Assembly: GCF_008704715.1 (NCBI RefSeq)
Contig: NZ_CP023689.1
Location: 2,108,001 to 2,172,000 of the forward strand
Reading direction: 5' to 3'
DNA length: 64,000 nucleotides
From: Streptomyces chartreusis
Lineage (GTDB): Bacteria; Actinomycetota; Actinomycetes; Streptomycetales; Streptomycetaceae
Shown in pieces: positions 1 through 8,219 of this stretch. The notes beneath the pieces were generated by a model that ran no database searches, was not told the origin of the DNA, and worked only from the letters and a program-made list of their open reading frames with translations. Position 1 is the first letter of the stretch; every line of letters starts with the position of its first letter. Made by a program: the position numbers and the translations under genes.

Positions 1-2
1 TG

Positions 3-1298
3 CACGGCCCGCATGCCGACCCGTACGCGACCGCCGCGTACGTCACCGACGTACGACTCGACGGGACGTCGTACGACGATCCGGCCCGGCTGCTGAGCGA
101 GCTGTCCGTGGCGCACGGGACGTCGTTCGCGGCCGAACTCGGCCACAGCGTCGCCTCGTTGGCGCTGTCGCGGGCCGGGCAGGTGACTCGCTCCGAAGAT
201 TGGCCGTCGCCGGAGTGGGAGTGGGAGCAGCGGGTGGTGGACGGGCATCCGTTCCACCCCAACTGCCGTTCCCGGCCCGGCTTCTCGGTCGCCGAGCAGT
301 TGGCGTACGGGCCCGAGCACCGGCCGGTGGTGACGCTGGGGCCGGCGCCGGTGCGGGCGGAGGAGTGCCTGGTGACGGGCGCGTGGCCGCGGGACCTGCG
401 GGACGGCGAGCGGCTGCTGATCCCGGTGCATCCGTGGCAGGCCGAGCACGTCCTGAAGCGGCCCCGCGACCCCTACGACGACGGGATCGCCGCGCATCCG
501 CTGATGTCCCTGCGCACGCTCGCGCTGCCGGGTGGGCCGCACGTCAAGACGGCGCTCAGCGCCCGGCTCACGTCGTCGGTGCGGGACATCTCGGGGTACT
601 CCATCGGTCTTTCGGCCACCCTGTCGTCGTTCGCGGAGATGCTCGCGGCCCGTATGGACGGGCTGCTGCACGTCACGCGCACGCTGGGCGCGGCCACGGC
701 CGGCTCCCCCGATCTGGCCGCGGTGGTGCGCGAGTCGCCGCAGGAGTACGCCGGGCCGGGTGAGCGGGTGGTGCCGGTGGCCGCGCTGGCGACCACGGAG
801 CTGCCCCGGTCCCCCGCGTGGCTGGCGCGGTTCACGCGGCTCGCGCTGACCGTGGGATTGCGGCTGCTGGAGCTGGGCGTGGCGCTGGAGGCGCACGGAC
901 AGAACCTGCTCGTGGTGCTGTCGGCGGACGGCTCGCCGGTGCGCCTGGTCTACCGCGACCTCGCCGACATCCGCGTCGGTCCGGCGCGGCTGGCCCGGCA
1001 CGGCGTCCCGGTGCCGGAGCTGACCGGCCGGATCGTCACGGACGACGTGACGGCCCTGCGCCGCAAGTTGTTCGGCTCGCTGGTGGCGGGCGCGCTCGCG
1101 GGTACGGCGGGCTCGGGCCCGGCGTTGCGCACGGCGCTGGAGTCGGTCGTGGGCGACCTGCCGGACACCGCGGACGTGCCGGCGCTGCGTGGACAGCCGC
1201 TGCCGACGAAGGCGCTGACGCTGATGCGGCTCTCGCCGGGGACGCCGGGGGATCAGTGGACGCTGCTGCCCAATGCGCTGGTCACCGAGGTGTTCTGA
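3..1298 (+). CDS. IucA/IucC-family siderophore synthetase, 3' part
   Basis: This is the C-terminal ~430 residues of an NRPS-independent siderophore (NIS) synthetase, an ATP-dependent enzyme that condenses a carboxylate such as citrate or a succinylated diamine with an amine or alcohol. The frame is open from base 3, so the gene begins before the window; the first in-frame GTG (108) lies inside the conserved fold and is not the start. Visible family landmarks are the HPFHPNCRSRPGF stretch near base 244, the IPVHPWQ segment near 420, the TSSVRDISGYS region near 572, and HGQNLLV followed by VYRDLADIRVG near 895-975, which are the nucleotide and metal sites of the fold. The C-terminal FhuF-like segment is short. 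The siderophore type cannot be told without upstream genes. Confidence 0.88.
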   Translation, partial: HGPHADPYATAAYVTDVRLDGTSYDDPARLLSELSVAHGTSFAAELGHSVASLALSRAGQVTRSEDWPSPEWEWEQRVVDGHPFHPNCRSRPGFSVAEQLAYGPEHRPVVTLGPAPVRAEECLVTGAWPRDLRDGERLLIPVHPWQAEHVLKRPRDPYDDGIAAHPLMSLRTLALPGGPHVKTALSARLTSSVRDISGYSIGLSATLSSFAEMLAARMDGLLHVTRTLGAATAGSPDLAAVVRESPQEYAGPGERVVPVAALATTELPRSPAWLARFTRLALTVGLRLLELGVALEAHGQNLLVVLSADGSPVRLVYRDLADIRVGPARLARHGVPVPELTGRIVTDDVTALRRKLFGSLVAGALAGTAGSGPALRTALESVVGDLPDTADVPALRGQPLPTKALTLMRLSPGTPGDQWTLLPNALVTEVF

Positions 1299-1341
1299 CC
1301 TCGTTTTGAAGCGGGACACCTGAGATCAATAGGATCCGCCG

Positions 1342-2613
1342 ATGATCAGAACACAACGGCTGGCGGCAGGGGTCTGTGCCCTGCTCGCCGCGCTCACGGC
1401 CGGGATAGCCTTCCCGGCCGGGGCGGTCGCCGACGAAACCACCGCCACCGCCCCGAAGGTCGATCTCGTGATCGACGTCAGCGGCTCGATGCGGGCGAAG
1501 GACATCGACGGCCAGTCGCGGATGGCCGCGGCCAAGCAGGCCTTCAACGAGGTGCTGGACGCGACCCCCGAGGAGGTCCAGCTCGGCATCCGCACCCTCG
1601 GTGCCAACTACCCGGGCGACGACCGCAGGACGGGCTGCAAGGACACCGCCCAGCTCTACCCGGTCGGCCCGCTGGACCGCACCGAGGCCAAGACGGCGGT
1701 GGCGACACTGACGCCGACCGGCTGGACCCCGATCGGCCCCGCGCTGCTGAAGGCCGCCGACGACCTCGACGGCGGCGAGGGCTCCAAGCGCATCGTGCTG
1801 ATCAGCGACGGCGAGGACACCTGCGCCCCGCTCGACCCGTGCGAGGTGGCCCGCGAGATCGCCGCCAAGGGCATCGGCCTGACCATCGACACGCTCGGCC
1901 TGGTCCCCAACACCAAGCTGCGCCGGCAGCTCAGCTGCATCGCCGAGGCGACCGGCGGCACCTTCACCTCCGTCGAGCACACCGACGAACTCGCCGACAA
2001 GGTCAACCAGTTGGTGGACCGGGCGGCCGATCCGGTGGTGACGCCGGTCGCGACGACCGGCGCCGACCGGTGCGCGAAGGCGCCGACGCTGAAGTCCGGT
2101 CTGTACACCGACCGTGAGGAGTTCGGGCAGCAGCGCTGGTACCGCGTGGACGTCGAGCCCGGCCAGGAGCTGCGCACCTCGGTGAGCGTGTCGGCCGACC
2201 GGGCCGTGAACCCCTCCTACGGGGTGCTGCTGCGGGCGGTGACCGAGCGCGGCCGGGAGATCGTGCGCGGCGAGGCCGCGGGCAACGGCCGTACGGACGT
2301 GGTGTCGACCGGTCTGCGCTACCCGAAGGCCGAGGCCGACGGCGACGACGAGGACTCCGCGCCCGCCGAGACCGTGTGCCTCCAGGTCACCCAGTCCTTC
2401 TCCGCGGGCTCCGGCGTGCAGTCCACGCCCGGTCTGCCGCTGGAGCTGACGGTCGACGTCGTGGACGGACCGTCGACGTCGAGCGACGTGGCCTCCTTCG
2501 GCCTCGGGCGCGGCTGGTGGCTGCTGGGCGCGCTGATCCTCACCGGCTTCCTGGCCGGTGTCGTCTGGGGCTGGCTGTCGCGCTGGCGGTTCGCGGTCTG
2601 GAGGACCAACTGA
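1342..2613 (+). CDS. VWA-domain surface protein with signal peptide and C-terminal membrane anchor
   Basis: A 423-aa exported protein. Residues 1-30 form a signal peptide (basic start, Leu/Ala core, likely cleavage near GAVADE). A von Willebrand factor A domain follows, with a complete MIDAS metal site: DVSGS at about residue 45, the TGWTPIG threonine near 130 and the ISDGED aspartate near 155. A Cys-rich middle (DTCAPLDPCE) and a second beta-rich domain of about 150 residues precede one membrane helix (about residues 391-412) and a short cytoplasmic tail. The VWA domain probably binds a protein partner in a metal-dependent way outside the membrane. The stop overlaps the next ATG, so the two genes are translationally coupled and probably form a complex. 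Partner unknown. Confidence 0.85.
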   Translation: MIRTQRLAAGVCALLAALTAGIAFPAGAVADETTATAPKVDLVIDVSGSMRAKDIDGQSRMAAAKQAFNEVLDATPEEVQLGIRTLGANYPGDDRRTGCKDTAQLYPVGPLDRTEAKTAVATLTPTGWTPIGPALLKAADDLDGGEGSKRIVLISDGEDTCAPLDPCEVAREIAAKGIGLTIDTLGLVPNTKLRRQLSCIAEATGGTFTSVEHTDELADKVNQLVDRAADPVVTPVATTGADRCAKAPTLKSGLYTDREEFGQQRWYRVDVEPGQELRTSVSVSADRAVNPSYGVLLRAVTERGREIVRGEAAGNGRTDVVSTGLRYPKAEADGDDEDSAPAETVCLQVTQSFSAGSGVQSTPGLPLELTVDVVDGPSTSSDVASFGLGRGWWLLGALILTGFLAGVVWGWLSRWRFAVWRTN

Positions 2614-3416
2614 TGCGGATCACACGAGTGTTGAGCGGCGCCCTGCTGGCGCTGGGGCTGGCGGCGGGTCCCGCGGCGGCCGACTCCTCGCCGTCGCCGA
2701 GCGCCTCGGAGGAGGGCGGCGCGCCGACCACGGCGGGCACCTCCTTCCGTACGGCGGCCGAGGTCGAGCAGGGGCGGACGGCCACGGCGAGCGCCTCCAC
2801 CGGCGACTACCTGTACTGGTCGTTCCCGGCCGACGCCGGACAGCGCCCCACCGTGAAGGCGACGGTGAAGCTGCCGGACACGCACGCCGCCGAGACCTGG
2901 CAGATCGACGTGTACGACGGCCTGCGCCGTCGTCAGGCCTGCCAGTACGGCGCCCAGACGCGCACCGCCGCGGCGAACAGCTCCTCGGTCGAGCTGACCT
3001 GTGTGCTGCGCACCGTGCGGGCCTGGTCGGAGCAGTGGGCCGACGACCCGCTGCCGGGCACGTACTACATCCGGCTGACGACCGTGGAGGTGCCCACCTC
3101 CGACCTGGGTCTGCCGGTCGGCGCCGAGGTCCGAATCGACTCCGAGGACATCGGCGGTTCGGCCGCCGTGGACGGGTCGCTGGCGGAGCCGCTCGTGCCG
3201 GGCGTGGCCGTGAAGTCACAGGAGGACGAGGAGAGTTCGTCGGACTCGGCGGTGCTGTCCAGCATCGAGCCCGACGACGGCTGGGCCTCCGGCTGGTGGT
3301 CGGACCGCTGGGTGTGGACCGCGATCGGCGGTGTGCTGGCCGCGCTCGCGGGCATCGGCGGTTACGCGCTGACCCGTGGCACGGGACGGCCGTCGCGGAT
3401 GCCGCCGGGAGCCTGA
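2613..3416 (+). CDS. Secreted, membrane-anchored partner of the VWA protein
   Basis: A 267-aa protein of unknown function. Residues 1-24 are a signal peptide ending near AAADSS. A Ser/Pro-rich linker leads into a beta-rich domain of about 160 residues that resembles the second domain of the preceding protein (a YLYWSF strand, then YYIRLTTVEVP). An acidic Ser-rich stretch (about 205-220) precedes a single membrane helix (about 237-258) and a short basic tail. The ATG is the first possible start and overlaps the upstream stop as TGATG, which decides the start. Both proteins share the layout secreted domain, one C-terminal helix, short inside tail, so they probably sit side by side at the cell surface. 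Confidence 0.75.
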   Translation: MRITRVLSGALLALGLAAGPAAADSSPSPSASEEGGAPTTAGTSFRTAAEVEQGRTATASASTGDYLYWSFPADAGQRPTVKATVKLPDTHAAETWQIDVYDGLRRRQACQYGAQTRTAAANSSSVELTCVLRTVRAWSEQWADDPLPGTYYIRLTTVEVPTSDLGLPVGAEVRIDSEDIGGSAAVDGSLAEPLVPGVAVKSQEDEESSSDSAVLSSIEPDDGWASGWWSDRWVWTAIGGVLAALAGIGGYALTRGTGRPSRMPPGA

Positions 3417-3427
3417 CACTCCATCAC

Positions 3428-3459
3428 AAGGGGCTCACCGCACCAGCGGTGGGCCCCTT
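3428..3459. terminator. Bidirectional stem-loop between convergent genes
   Basis: A 14-bp stem (AAGGGGCTCACCGC against GCGGTGGGCCCCTT, one G-T pair) closes an ACCA loop. It lies in the 49-bp gap between the convergent genes ending at 3416 and 3466. The A/T pairs at the base give a short T run on either strand, so it can serve both. Confidence 0.8.
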
Positions 3460-3465
3460 GGGCGT

Positions 3466-4110
3466 TCACGCCTCCCTGAGCGCCTTCGCGAGCGTGCCCT
3501 CGCCGGTCACCTCGATGCGACCGCCCCGTAGCGCGTCGGTCACGCTCATCTCCCCGCGGGCGACGGCCTCGCACGTCCCGGAGTCCAGGACCAGCCGCGC
3601 GTCGGGCTCCCCGGGGGCGGGTCCGTCGCCGTAGACCGGCCCGTCCTCGGCGCCGACGTGCAGATGGAAGTCGCCCTCCTCCAGGCGGACTTCGACGAGA
3701 CCCTCCCCGTCCAGCGCCCGCAGCAGCGGCAGCGCGAACCAGTGCGCGCGCACCGCGTCGGTGGGCCGCCGCTCGCCGAGCTCGGCCTGGCCCCACTCCC
3801 CGAGCGCCTGGAGCACGGGCAGCAACTCCCGGCCGCGCGGGGTGAGTTCGTAGACGTAGGCGGCTCCGGGCGGCGGCAGCCGGCGCCGGGTGCTGATGCC
3901 CTCCCGCTCCATGTCCTTGAGCCGGGACGCGAGGACGTCGGTGCTGACGCCGGGCAGGTCGGCGTGCAGGTCGGTGTAGCGCCGCGGGCCGGCCAGCAGT
4001 TCCCGGACGATCAGCAGGGTCCAGCGGTCGCCGACGGCGTCGAGCGCCCGGGCGGCGGAACAGTACTGGTCGTAGCTTCGGCGAGGTGACATGCGACGCA
4101 GTCTAGACAT
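3466..4110 (-). CDS. HxlR-family winged-helix regulator
   Basis: A 214-aa transcription factor. Residues about 12-105 form an HxlR winged-helix domain with the family sequence ALDAVGDRWTLLIVRELLAGPRRY, then SRLKDMEREGI in the recognition region. Unlike short HxlR proteins it has a ~100-residue C-terminal SCP2-like domain (ARLVLDSGTCEAVARGEMSVTDAL), a hydrophobic-ligand fold, so a lipid-like effector is possible. The chosen ATG has GGAAAG 9 bases upstream; an internal ATG at 4092 is the alternative. The gene diverges from the aminotransferase at 4180, and the 69-bp spacer carries CCAAG/CTTGG repeats, so it probably controls itself and that enzyme. Confidence 0.82.
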   Translation of the reverse strand: MSRLRRMSPRRSYDQYCSAARALDAVGDRWTLLIVRELLAGPRRYTDLHADLPGVSTDVLASRLKDMEREGISTRRRLPPPGAAYVYELTPRGRELLPVLQALGEWGQAELGERRPTDAVRAHWFALPLLRALDGEGLVEVRLEEGDFHLHVGAEDGPVYGDGPAPGEPDARLVLDSGTCEAVARGEMSVTDALRGGRIEVTGEGTLAKALREA

Positions 4111-4153
4111 GTTGTTGGACTTTCCAAGCTCGAACTTGGTAAAACCAAGCAAC
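4111..4153. promoter_or_regulatory. Probable HxlR operator in divergent promoter region
   Basis: CCAAG (4124-4128), CTTGG (4135-4139) and CCAAG (4145-4149) make overlapping inverted repeats, and the outer GTTGTTGG (4111) and CCAAGCAAC (4145) add a longer dyad. The site lies between the starts of the HxlR gene and the divergent aminotransferase gene, so it is the natural binding site of the regulator. The assignment is inferred from symmetry and position. Confidence 0.5.
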
Positions 4154-4179
4154 ACACGAAACCGGAGGGGCGAGCGCGC

Positions 4180-5391
4180 ATGGAGTTCCGGCAGTCGAGC
4201 AAGCTGAGCGAGGTCTGTTACGAGATCCGCGGCCCGGTCATCGAGCACGCGAACGCGCTGGAGGAGGCGGGCCACAGCGTGCTGCGCCTGAACACCGGCA
4301 ACCCCGCGCTCTTCGGCTTCGAGGCGCCGGAGGAGATCCTCCAGGACATGATCCGGATGCTCCCCCAGGCGCACGGCTACACCGACTCCCGCGGCATCCT
4401 CTCCGCCCGCCGCGCCGTCGCCCAGCGCTACCAGACGCTCGGGCTGACGGTCGGCGTCGACGACGTCTTCCTCGGCAACGGCGTGTCCGAGCTGGTCTCC
4501 ATGGCCGTACAGGCACTGCTCGAGGACGGCGACGAGATCCTCATCCCCGCCCCGGACTTCCCGCTGTGGACCGCGGTGACGACGCTCGCCGGCGGCAAGG
4601 CGGTGCACTACCTGTGCGACGAGCAGTCCGAGTGGTACCCGGACCTGGACGACATGGCCTCCAAGATCACGGACCGCACCCGGGCCGTAGTCATCATCAA
4701 CCCGAACAACCCCACCGGCGCGGTCTACCCCAAGGAGGTCCTGGAGGGCATCCTCGACCTCGCCCGCCGGCACGGCCTGATGGTCTTCGCCGACGAGATC
4801 TACGACCAGATCCTGTACGACGACGCCGTGCACCACTCGGTCGCCGCCCTCGCCCCCGACCTCGTCGTCCTCACCTTCTGCGGCCTGTCCAAGACGTACC
4901 GGGTGGCGGGCTTCCGCTCCGGCTGGCTGGTCGTCACCGGTCCGAAGCAGCACGCGAAGGACTATCTGGAGGGCCTGACCATGCTGGCCTCCATGCGGCT
5001 GTGCGCCAACGCGCCCGCCCAGTACGCCATCCAGGCGGCGCTCGGCGGCCGCCAGTCGATCCGGGACCTGACGACCCCCGGCGGCCGGCTGCGCGAACAG
5101 CGCGACGTGGCCTGGGAGAAGCTCAACGAGATCCCCGGCGTGTCCTGTGTGAAGCCGAAGGGCGCGCTGTACGCCTTCCCGCGCATCGACCCCAAGGTGC
5201 ACAGGATCCACGACGACGAGAAGTTCGTCCTGGACCTGCTGCTGCGCGAGAAGATCCAGGTGGTCCAGGGCACCGGCTTCAACTGGCCGACGCCCGACCA
5301 CTTCCGCATCCTGACCCTGCCGTACGCGGAGGACCTGGAGGCGGCGATCGGGCGGATCGGGCGATTCCTGAGCGGATACCGGCAGACATGA
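4180..5391 (+). CDS. AlaA-like PLP-dependent aminotransferase (fold type I)
   Basis: A 403-aa class I/II aminotransferase close in length and motifs to bacterial glutamate-pyruvate transaminases (AlaA/AlaT). It would move the amino group of alanine or another amino acid to 2-oxoglutarate. Visible: the substrate-loop LNTGNPA near residue 40, the Tyr-containing AHGYTDSRGI, NPNNPTGA (about 174), DEIYDQILYD (about 200), the Schiff-base lysine K238 in GLSKTYRVAGFRSGW, and the arginine of HFRILTLPYA near the C-terminus. The ATG has GGAGGGG 10 bases upstream. It is divergent from an HxlR regulator. The family call is firm; alanine as substrate is by family resemblance only. Confidence 0.85.
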   Translation: MEFRQSSKLSEVCYEIRGPVIEHANALEEAGHSVLRLNTGNPALFGFEAPEEILQDMIRMLPQAHGYTDSRGILSARRAVAQRYQTLGLTVGVDDVFLGNGVSELVSMAVQALLEDGDEILIPAPDFPLWTAVTTLAGGKAVHYLCDEQSEWYPDLDDMASKITDRTRAVVIINPNNPTGAVYPKEVLEGILDLARRHGLMVFADEIYDQILYDDAVHHSVAALAPDLVVLTFCGLSKTYRVAGFRSGWLVVTGPKQHAKDYLEGLTMLASMRLCANAPAQYAIQAALGGRQSIRDLTTPGGRLREQRDVAWEKLNEIPGVSCVKPKGALYAFPRIDPKVHRIHDDEKFVLDLLLREKIQVVQGTGFNWPTPDHFRILTLPYAEDLEAAIGRIGRFLSGYRQT

Positions 5392-5417
5392 CCGCCCGGG
5401 GTGGGTAGGACCCCTCC

Positions 5418-5957
5418 ATGACCACCCGCCCCTTTCTGCTGCTCGACGTGGACGGCCCCCTGAACCCGTTCCGAGCCCTGTACCTCGGCCATCGCGGCTA
5501 TGTCACGCGCCGGCTGCACCCGGCGAACTGGTCGCAGCGCCAGCGGCCGGGTTCGCTGCGGCAGCGCCGCGGGCTCCGGGTGCGGCTGCATCCGGAGCAC
5601 GGGGCGCGGCTGCTGGCGCTGCCCTACGAACTGGCGTGGGCGACCACCTGGCAGCACCAGGCCAACGAGATGATCGCGCCGGTCATCGGGCTGCCCCGTG
5701 ATCTGCCGGTCATCGAGTGGCCCGAGATGTTCACCGCGGACCCCGACGGGCTGTACTGGAAGACCCGGCACGTGGTGGCGTGGGCTGCGGGACGGCCCTT
5801 CGTCTGGGTCGACGACATGGTCACCGACCGCGACGTACGGCATGTGGAGGCGCACCACGGCGGCGCCGCGCTGCTGCTCCCGGTCGACGCGCGCAGAGGG
5901 CTGCGCGAGGGGGATTTCGCGGAGTTGGAGCGCTGGGCTCTTAGCCTGAGGCCATGA
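5418..5957 (+). CDS. HAD-like hydrolase, uncharacterised
   Basis: A 179-aa cytoplasmic protein with a haloacid dehalogenase-type motif I at the start (LLLDVDGPLNP, Asp10 and Asp12 as nucleophile and acid/base) and a motif IV-like FVWVDDMVTDRDV (about 134-146). A basic insert (RRLHPANWSQRQRPGSLRQRR) follows motif I. It lacks a large cap and resembles small actinobacterial HAD proteins of unknown substrate. The stop overlaps the start of the next gene by 4 bp, coupling it to a histidine phosphatase, which hints at phosphate-ester chemistry for the pair. Substrate not known. Confidence 0.7.
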   Translation: MTTRPFLLLDVDGPLNPFRALYLGHRGYVTRRLHPANWSQRQRPGSLRQRRGLRVRLHPEHGARLLALPYELAWATTWQHQANEMIAPVIGLPRDLPVIEWPEMFTADPDGLYWKTRHVVAWAAGRPFVWVDDMVTDRDVRHVEAHHGGAALLLPVDARRGLREGDFAELERWALSLRP

Positions 5958-6553
5958 GTGATCTCTTTCTCGTCCGGCACGGCGAGACCGAGTGGTCCCG
6001 CTCCGGACGGCACACCGGCTGGACCGACGTACCGCTCACCGAGCACGGGCGGGAGGAGGCGCGGCGGCTCGTGCCGCTGATCCGCTCGCACCGGATCGGG
6101 GCGTCGTTCGTCAGCCCGGCGCAGCGGGCACGGGAGACGGCCGAGCTGATCGGGCTGCACGGCACGCGGGTCGACACCGATCTGCGGGAGTGGGACTACG
6201 GCGGCTACGAGGGCATCACGACCGTCGAGATCCAGGCCGAGCGGCCCGGCTGGTTCCTGTTCCGGGACGGTGTCGCGCCGGGGCCACCGGACCATCCCGG
6301 GGAGACCCCCGAGCAGGTCGGGGAGCGTGCCGACCGGATGCTGGCCAAGGTGGACGCCGCGTTCGCGAACACCGAGGGCTGCGTGGTGCTCGTGGCGCAC
6401 GGGCACTTCCTGCGCGTGCTCACGGCCCGGCGGCTCGGGCTGCCGGCCGCGGACGGGGCACTGTTCCAGCTGGCCACGGGGACGGTGTGCCGGCTGAGCA
6501 CCGAACACGGGCGGCCGGTGATCTCGGGGTGGAATGTCAGACCCGGGCCGTAG
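5954..6553 (+). CDS. Histidine phosphatase family protein (phosphoglycerate mutase-like)
   Basis: A 199-aa branch-2 histidine phosphatase. The catalytic RHGE motif lies at residues 8-11 with His9 as the phospho-accepting residue. The partner arginine in FVSPAQRARETAEL (about 55-62), the acid residue in LREWDYGGYEG (about 77) and the second histidine in VLVAHGHFLRVL (about 150) are all present. The family contains phosphatases and mutases; WDYGGYEG is common in small actinobacterial phosphatases. It overlaps the preceding HAD gene by 4 bp. Substrate unassigned. Confidence 0.85.
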   Translation: MSDLFLVRHGETEWSRSGRHTGWTDVPLTEHGREEARRLVPLIRSHRIGASFVSPAQRARETAELIGLHGTRVDTDLREWDYGGYEGITTVEIQAERPGWFLFRDGVAPGPPDHPGETPEQVGERADRMLAKVDAAFANTEGCVVLVAHGHFLRVLTARRLGLPAADGALFQLATGTVCRLSTEHGRPVISGWNVRPGP

Positions 6554-6627
6554 CCTTCCCAGCAGATGAGGTCTCCGCTTCGCCGACAGGCGGGGCGGTG
6601 CCCGAGCGCCCCGGGGAGGAGCACGCC

Positions 6628-7257
6628 GTGACCAGACCACCGACCGCGGCCCAGCGGCGTGTCATCGACGCCGCCGATCCCGACACGGGACGGCTCAGGG
6701 GCACGGAGACACAGCTCGCGGCCCTGGTGAAGCGGGGCCTGGCCTTCCGGCACCCGCGCCCGCCGCACGATCACTTCCTGACACCGGCGGGGCACCGGAT
6801 ACGGGAGGCCGCGGAGCCGGCGCCCGCACCGGCCGAGGCGACCGGTGCGAGGGGCGTGTTCGCCGCGCGGATCGGTGGTGAGGCAGATGCCCCGCCGTCG
6901 GGCCCGGCCCGGCTGCGCGAGGTCCGCGGGGCCTGGCAGGGCCTGCTGGAGCTGCGCCGGATGACCAACCCGGACGGAGCCCTGGACCGGCCCTGCGCCT
7001 GGGAGCGCACGCACCTCGTGCAGGCCGCCGCGCTCGCGCTGGAGGCGGCCGGCCACCCGCCGGCCGGGCCGGACCCCGAGGAGGGGTACCGGGTGCGGGC
7101 GACCCCGCAGCCGGAGGCCGTCGCCGTGCACGAGAGCGACGGCGCGCGGCTGCGGGCCTGCGCGGCCACACTGGAAGAGGCGGGCTGGCAGGTCGGCGAG
7201 CACACCGAGCCGCGTGGCAGAGCGCGCTATCTGCTGGCGTCCCCACGACGGGCATGA
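6628..7257 (+). CDS. Hypothetical protein with N-terminal HTH-like segment
   Basis: A 209-aa protein I do not recognise with a named family. The first 55 residues read like a winged-helix module (AAQRRVIDAA, then LAALVKRGLAFRH and FLTPAGHRIREA, as in MarR/PadR-type C-terminal wings). The rest is Ala/Arg rich with a conserved-looking WQGLLELRRM segment and a C-terminal YRVRATPQPEAVAV and YLLASPRR. The GTG start has GGGGAGGA 7 bases upstream. It follows the phosphatase by 74 bp on the same strand. It may be a small DNA-binding protein, but no function is claimed. Confidence 0.65.
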   Translation: MTRPPTAAQRRVIDAADPDTGRLRGTETQLAALVKRGLAFRHPRPPHDHFLTPAGHRIREAAEPAPAPAEATGARGVFAARIGGEADAPPSGPARLREVRGAWQGLLELRRMTNPDGALDRPCAWERTHLVQAAALALEAAGHPPAGPDPEEGYRVRATPQPEAVAVHESDGARLRACAATLEEAGWQVGEHTEPRGRARYLLASPRRA

Positions 7258-7308
7258 CGTGCGTGCCAAGATCGGTGCACTCAGCACCGAAGGCGAGAAG
7301 GGGAAGCA

Positions 7309-7731
7309 GTGAGCGAGCAGTTTTCCGTCCGGGTCACCGTCCGCGGCTACGAGACCGATACCCAGGGGCACGTCAACCAGAGCGTGTACATCAACTACGC
7401 CGAGCACGCCCGCTGGTCACTGCTCCAGGCCGCGGGCATCACCCAGACGGGGCTCATCGGCAAGGGCGTGGGTCCCGTCGCCCTGGAGACGACGATCCGC
7501 TACAAACGCGAGCTGATAGCCGGTGACGAGATCGACATCACGTGCGCCTTCGAGTGGTCCGGCGGCAAGACGTTCCGCATCCAGCAGCTCGTGCGCAAGA
7601 CGGACGGCACGGTGGCCGCCGAACTCACCGCGGTCGGCGGCCTGCTGGACCTCCAGGAACGCAAGCTGGTGGCCCGCCCCGACGAGGTCTTCAAGGAGCT
7701 GTCGTCGGACCCGAGCATGTTCGGGCTGTAG
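7309..7731 (+). CDS. Acyl-CoA thioesterase, 4HBT hot-dog family
   Basis: A 140-aa hot-dog fold protein of the 4-hydroxybenzoyl-CoA thioesterase type. It has the family N-terminus VRGYETDTQGHVNQSVYINYAEHARW (about 10-35), where the catalytic Asp and the HVN/Y elements lie, then a KGVGPVALETTIRYKRELIAGDEI strand pair. It would hydrolyse an acyl-CoA thioester; such proteins work as tetramers in the cytosol. The start is a GTG after GAAGGGGAAGC. The acyl substrate cannot be told from sequence. Confidence 0.83.
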   Translation: MSEQFSVRVTVRGYETDTQGHVNQSVYINYAEHARWSLLQAAGITQTGLIGKGVGPVALETTIRYKRELIAGDEIDITCAFEWSGGKTFRIQQLVRKTDGTVAAELTAVGGLLDLQERKLVARPDEVFKELSSDPSMFGL

Positions 7732-8127
7732 TCACACCTGCTCCTTGTCGTGCTCGACGTCGTAGGCCGCGCGTGACTCGGCGATGTAGACCCTGTTCCG
7801 CTCGGCCCAGGCGGTCAGGCGTTGCAGGGTCTCGTGCAACTCCCGGGCCACCGGCGTCAGTTCGTACTCCACCTTCGGCGGCACCGTCGGGTGCACGGTG
7901 CGGGTGACGAGGCCGTCGCGTTCCAGATTGCGCAGGGTGAGGGTCAGCATCCGGCGGCTGATGCCCTCGATGCCGCGCTCCAACTCCGTGAAGCGGATCG
8001 GCCCGTGGGCTGCCGCGACGAGGATCTGGACGCTCCATTTCCCGGAGACCCTGTCAAGAACTTCCCGGACCGGGCACGCCTGCGCGTTCACTGCCTGCAC
8101 GGTCACACCGGTGTTCCTCTGGGACAT
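7732..8127 (-). CDS. HxlR-family winged-helix regulator
   Basis: A 131-aa single-domain HxlR protein. It carries the family cysteine near the N-terminus (QACPVREVLDRVSGKWSVQIL), a recognition helix region (FTELERGIEGISRRMLTLTLRNLERDGLV) and a wing (PPKVEYELTPVARELHETL). Such regulators often sense electrophiles or quinones through the cysteine. It is divergent from the MFS exporter starting at 8220, the usual layout for a repressor of an efflux pump. Its stop follows directly on the thioesterase stop (convergent, no gap). Confidence 0.85.
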   Translation of the reverse strand: MSQRNTGVTVQAVNAQACPVREVLDRVSGKWSVQILVAAAHGPIRFTELERGIEGISRRMLTLTLRNLERDGLVTRTVHPTVPPKVEYELTPVARELHETLQRLTAWAERNRVYIAESRAAYDVEHDKEQV

Positions 8128-8167
8128 CGGACTGCCTCCTTACGCCGGCCTCCATGGTCACTCACGA

Positions 8168-8192
8168 TGTACCCCGTTACAAGTCGTGTACC
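8168..8192. promoter_or_regulatory. Candidate operator between HxlR gene and MFS gene
   Basis: TGTACC occurs at 8168-8173 and again at 8187-8192, a direct repeat with 19-bp period, in the 92-bp spacer between the divergent regulator and exporter. The position suits an HxlR site; the assignment is inference from repeat and placement. Confidence 0.3.
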
Positions 8193-8219
8193 TATGGAGA
8201 ACCCGGAGGCAGCGCCGTC

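Noticed and set aside
108..1298. GTG at 108 as the start of the siderophore synthetase
   Set aside because: The frame is open to the window edge and the sequence before 108 reads like the same protein, so the gene is cut by the window.
4113..5301. Extension of the HxlR gene far upstream across the aminotransferase
   Set aside because: The added sequence is antisense to the aminotransferase and has no family similarity; the HxlR domain begins near 4092-4110.
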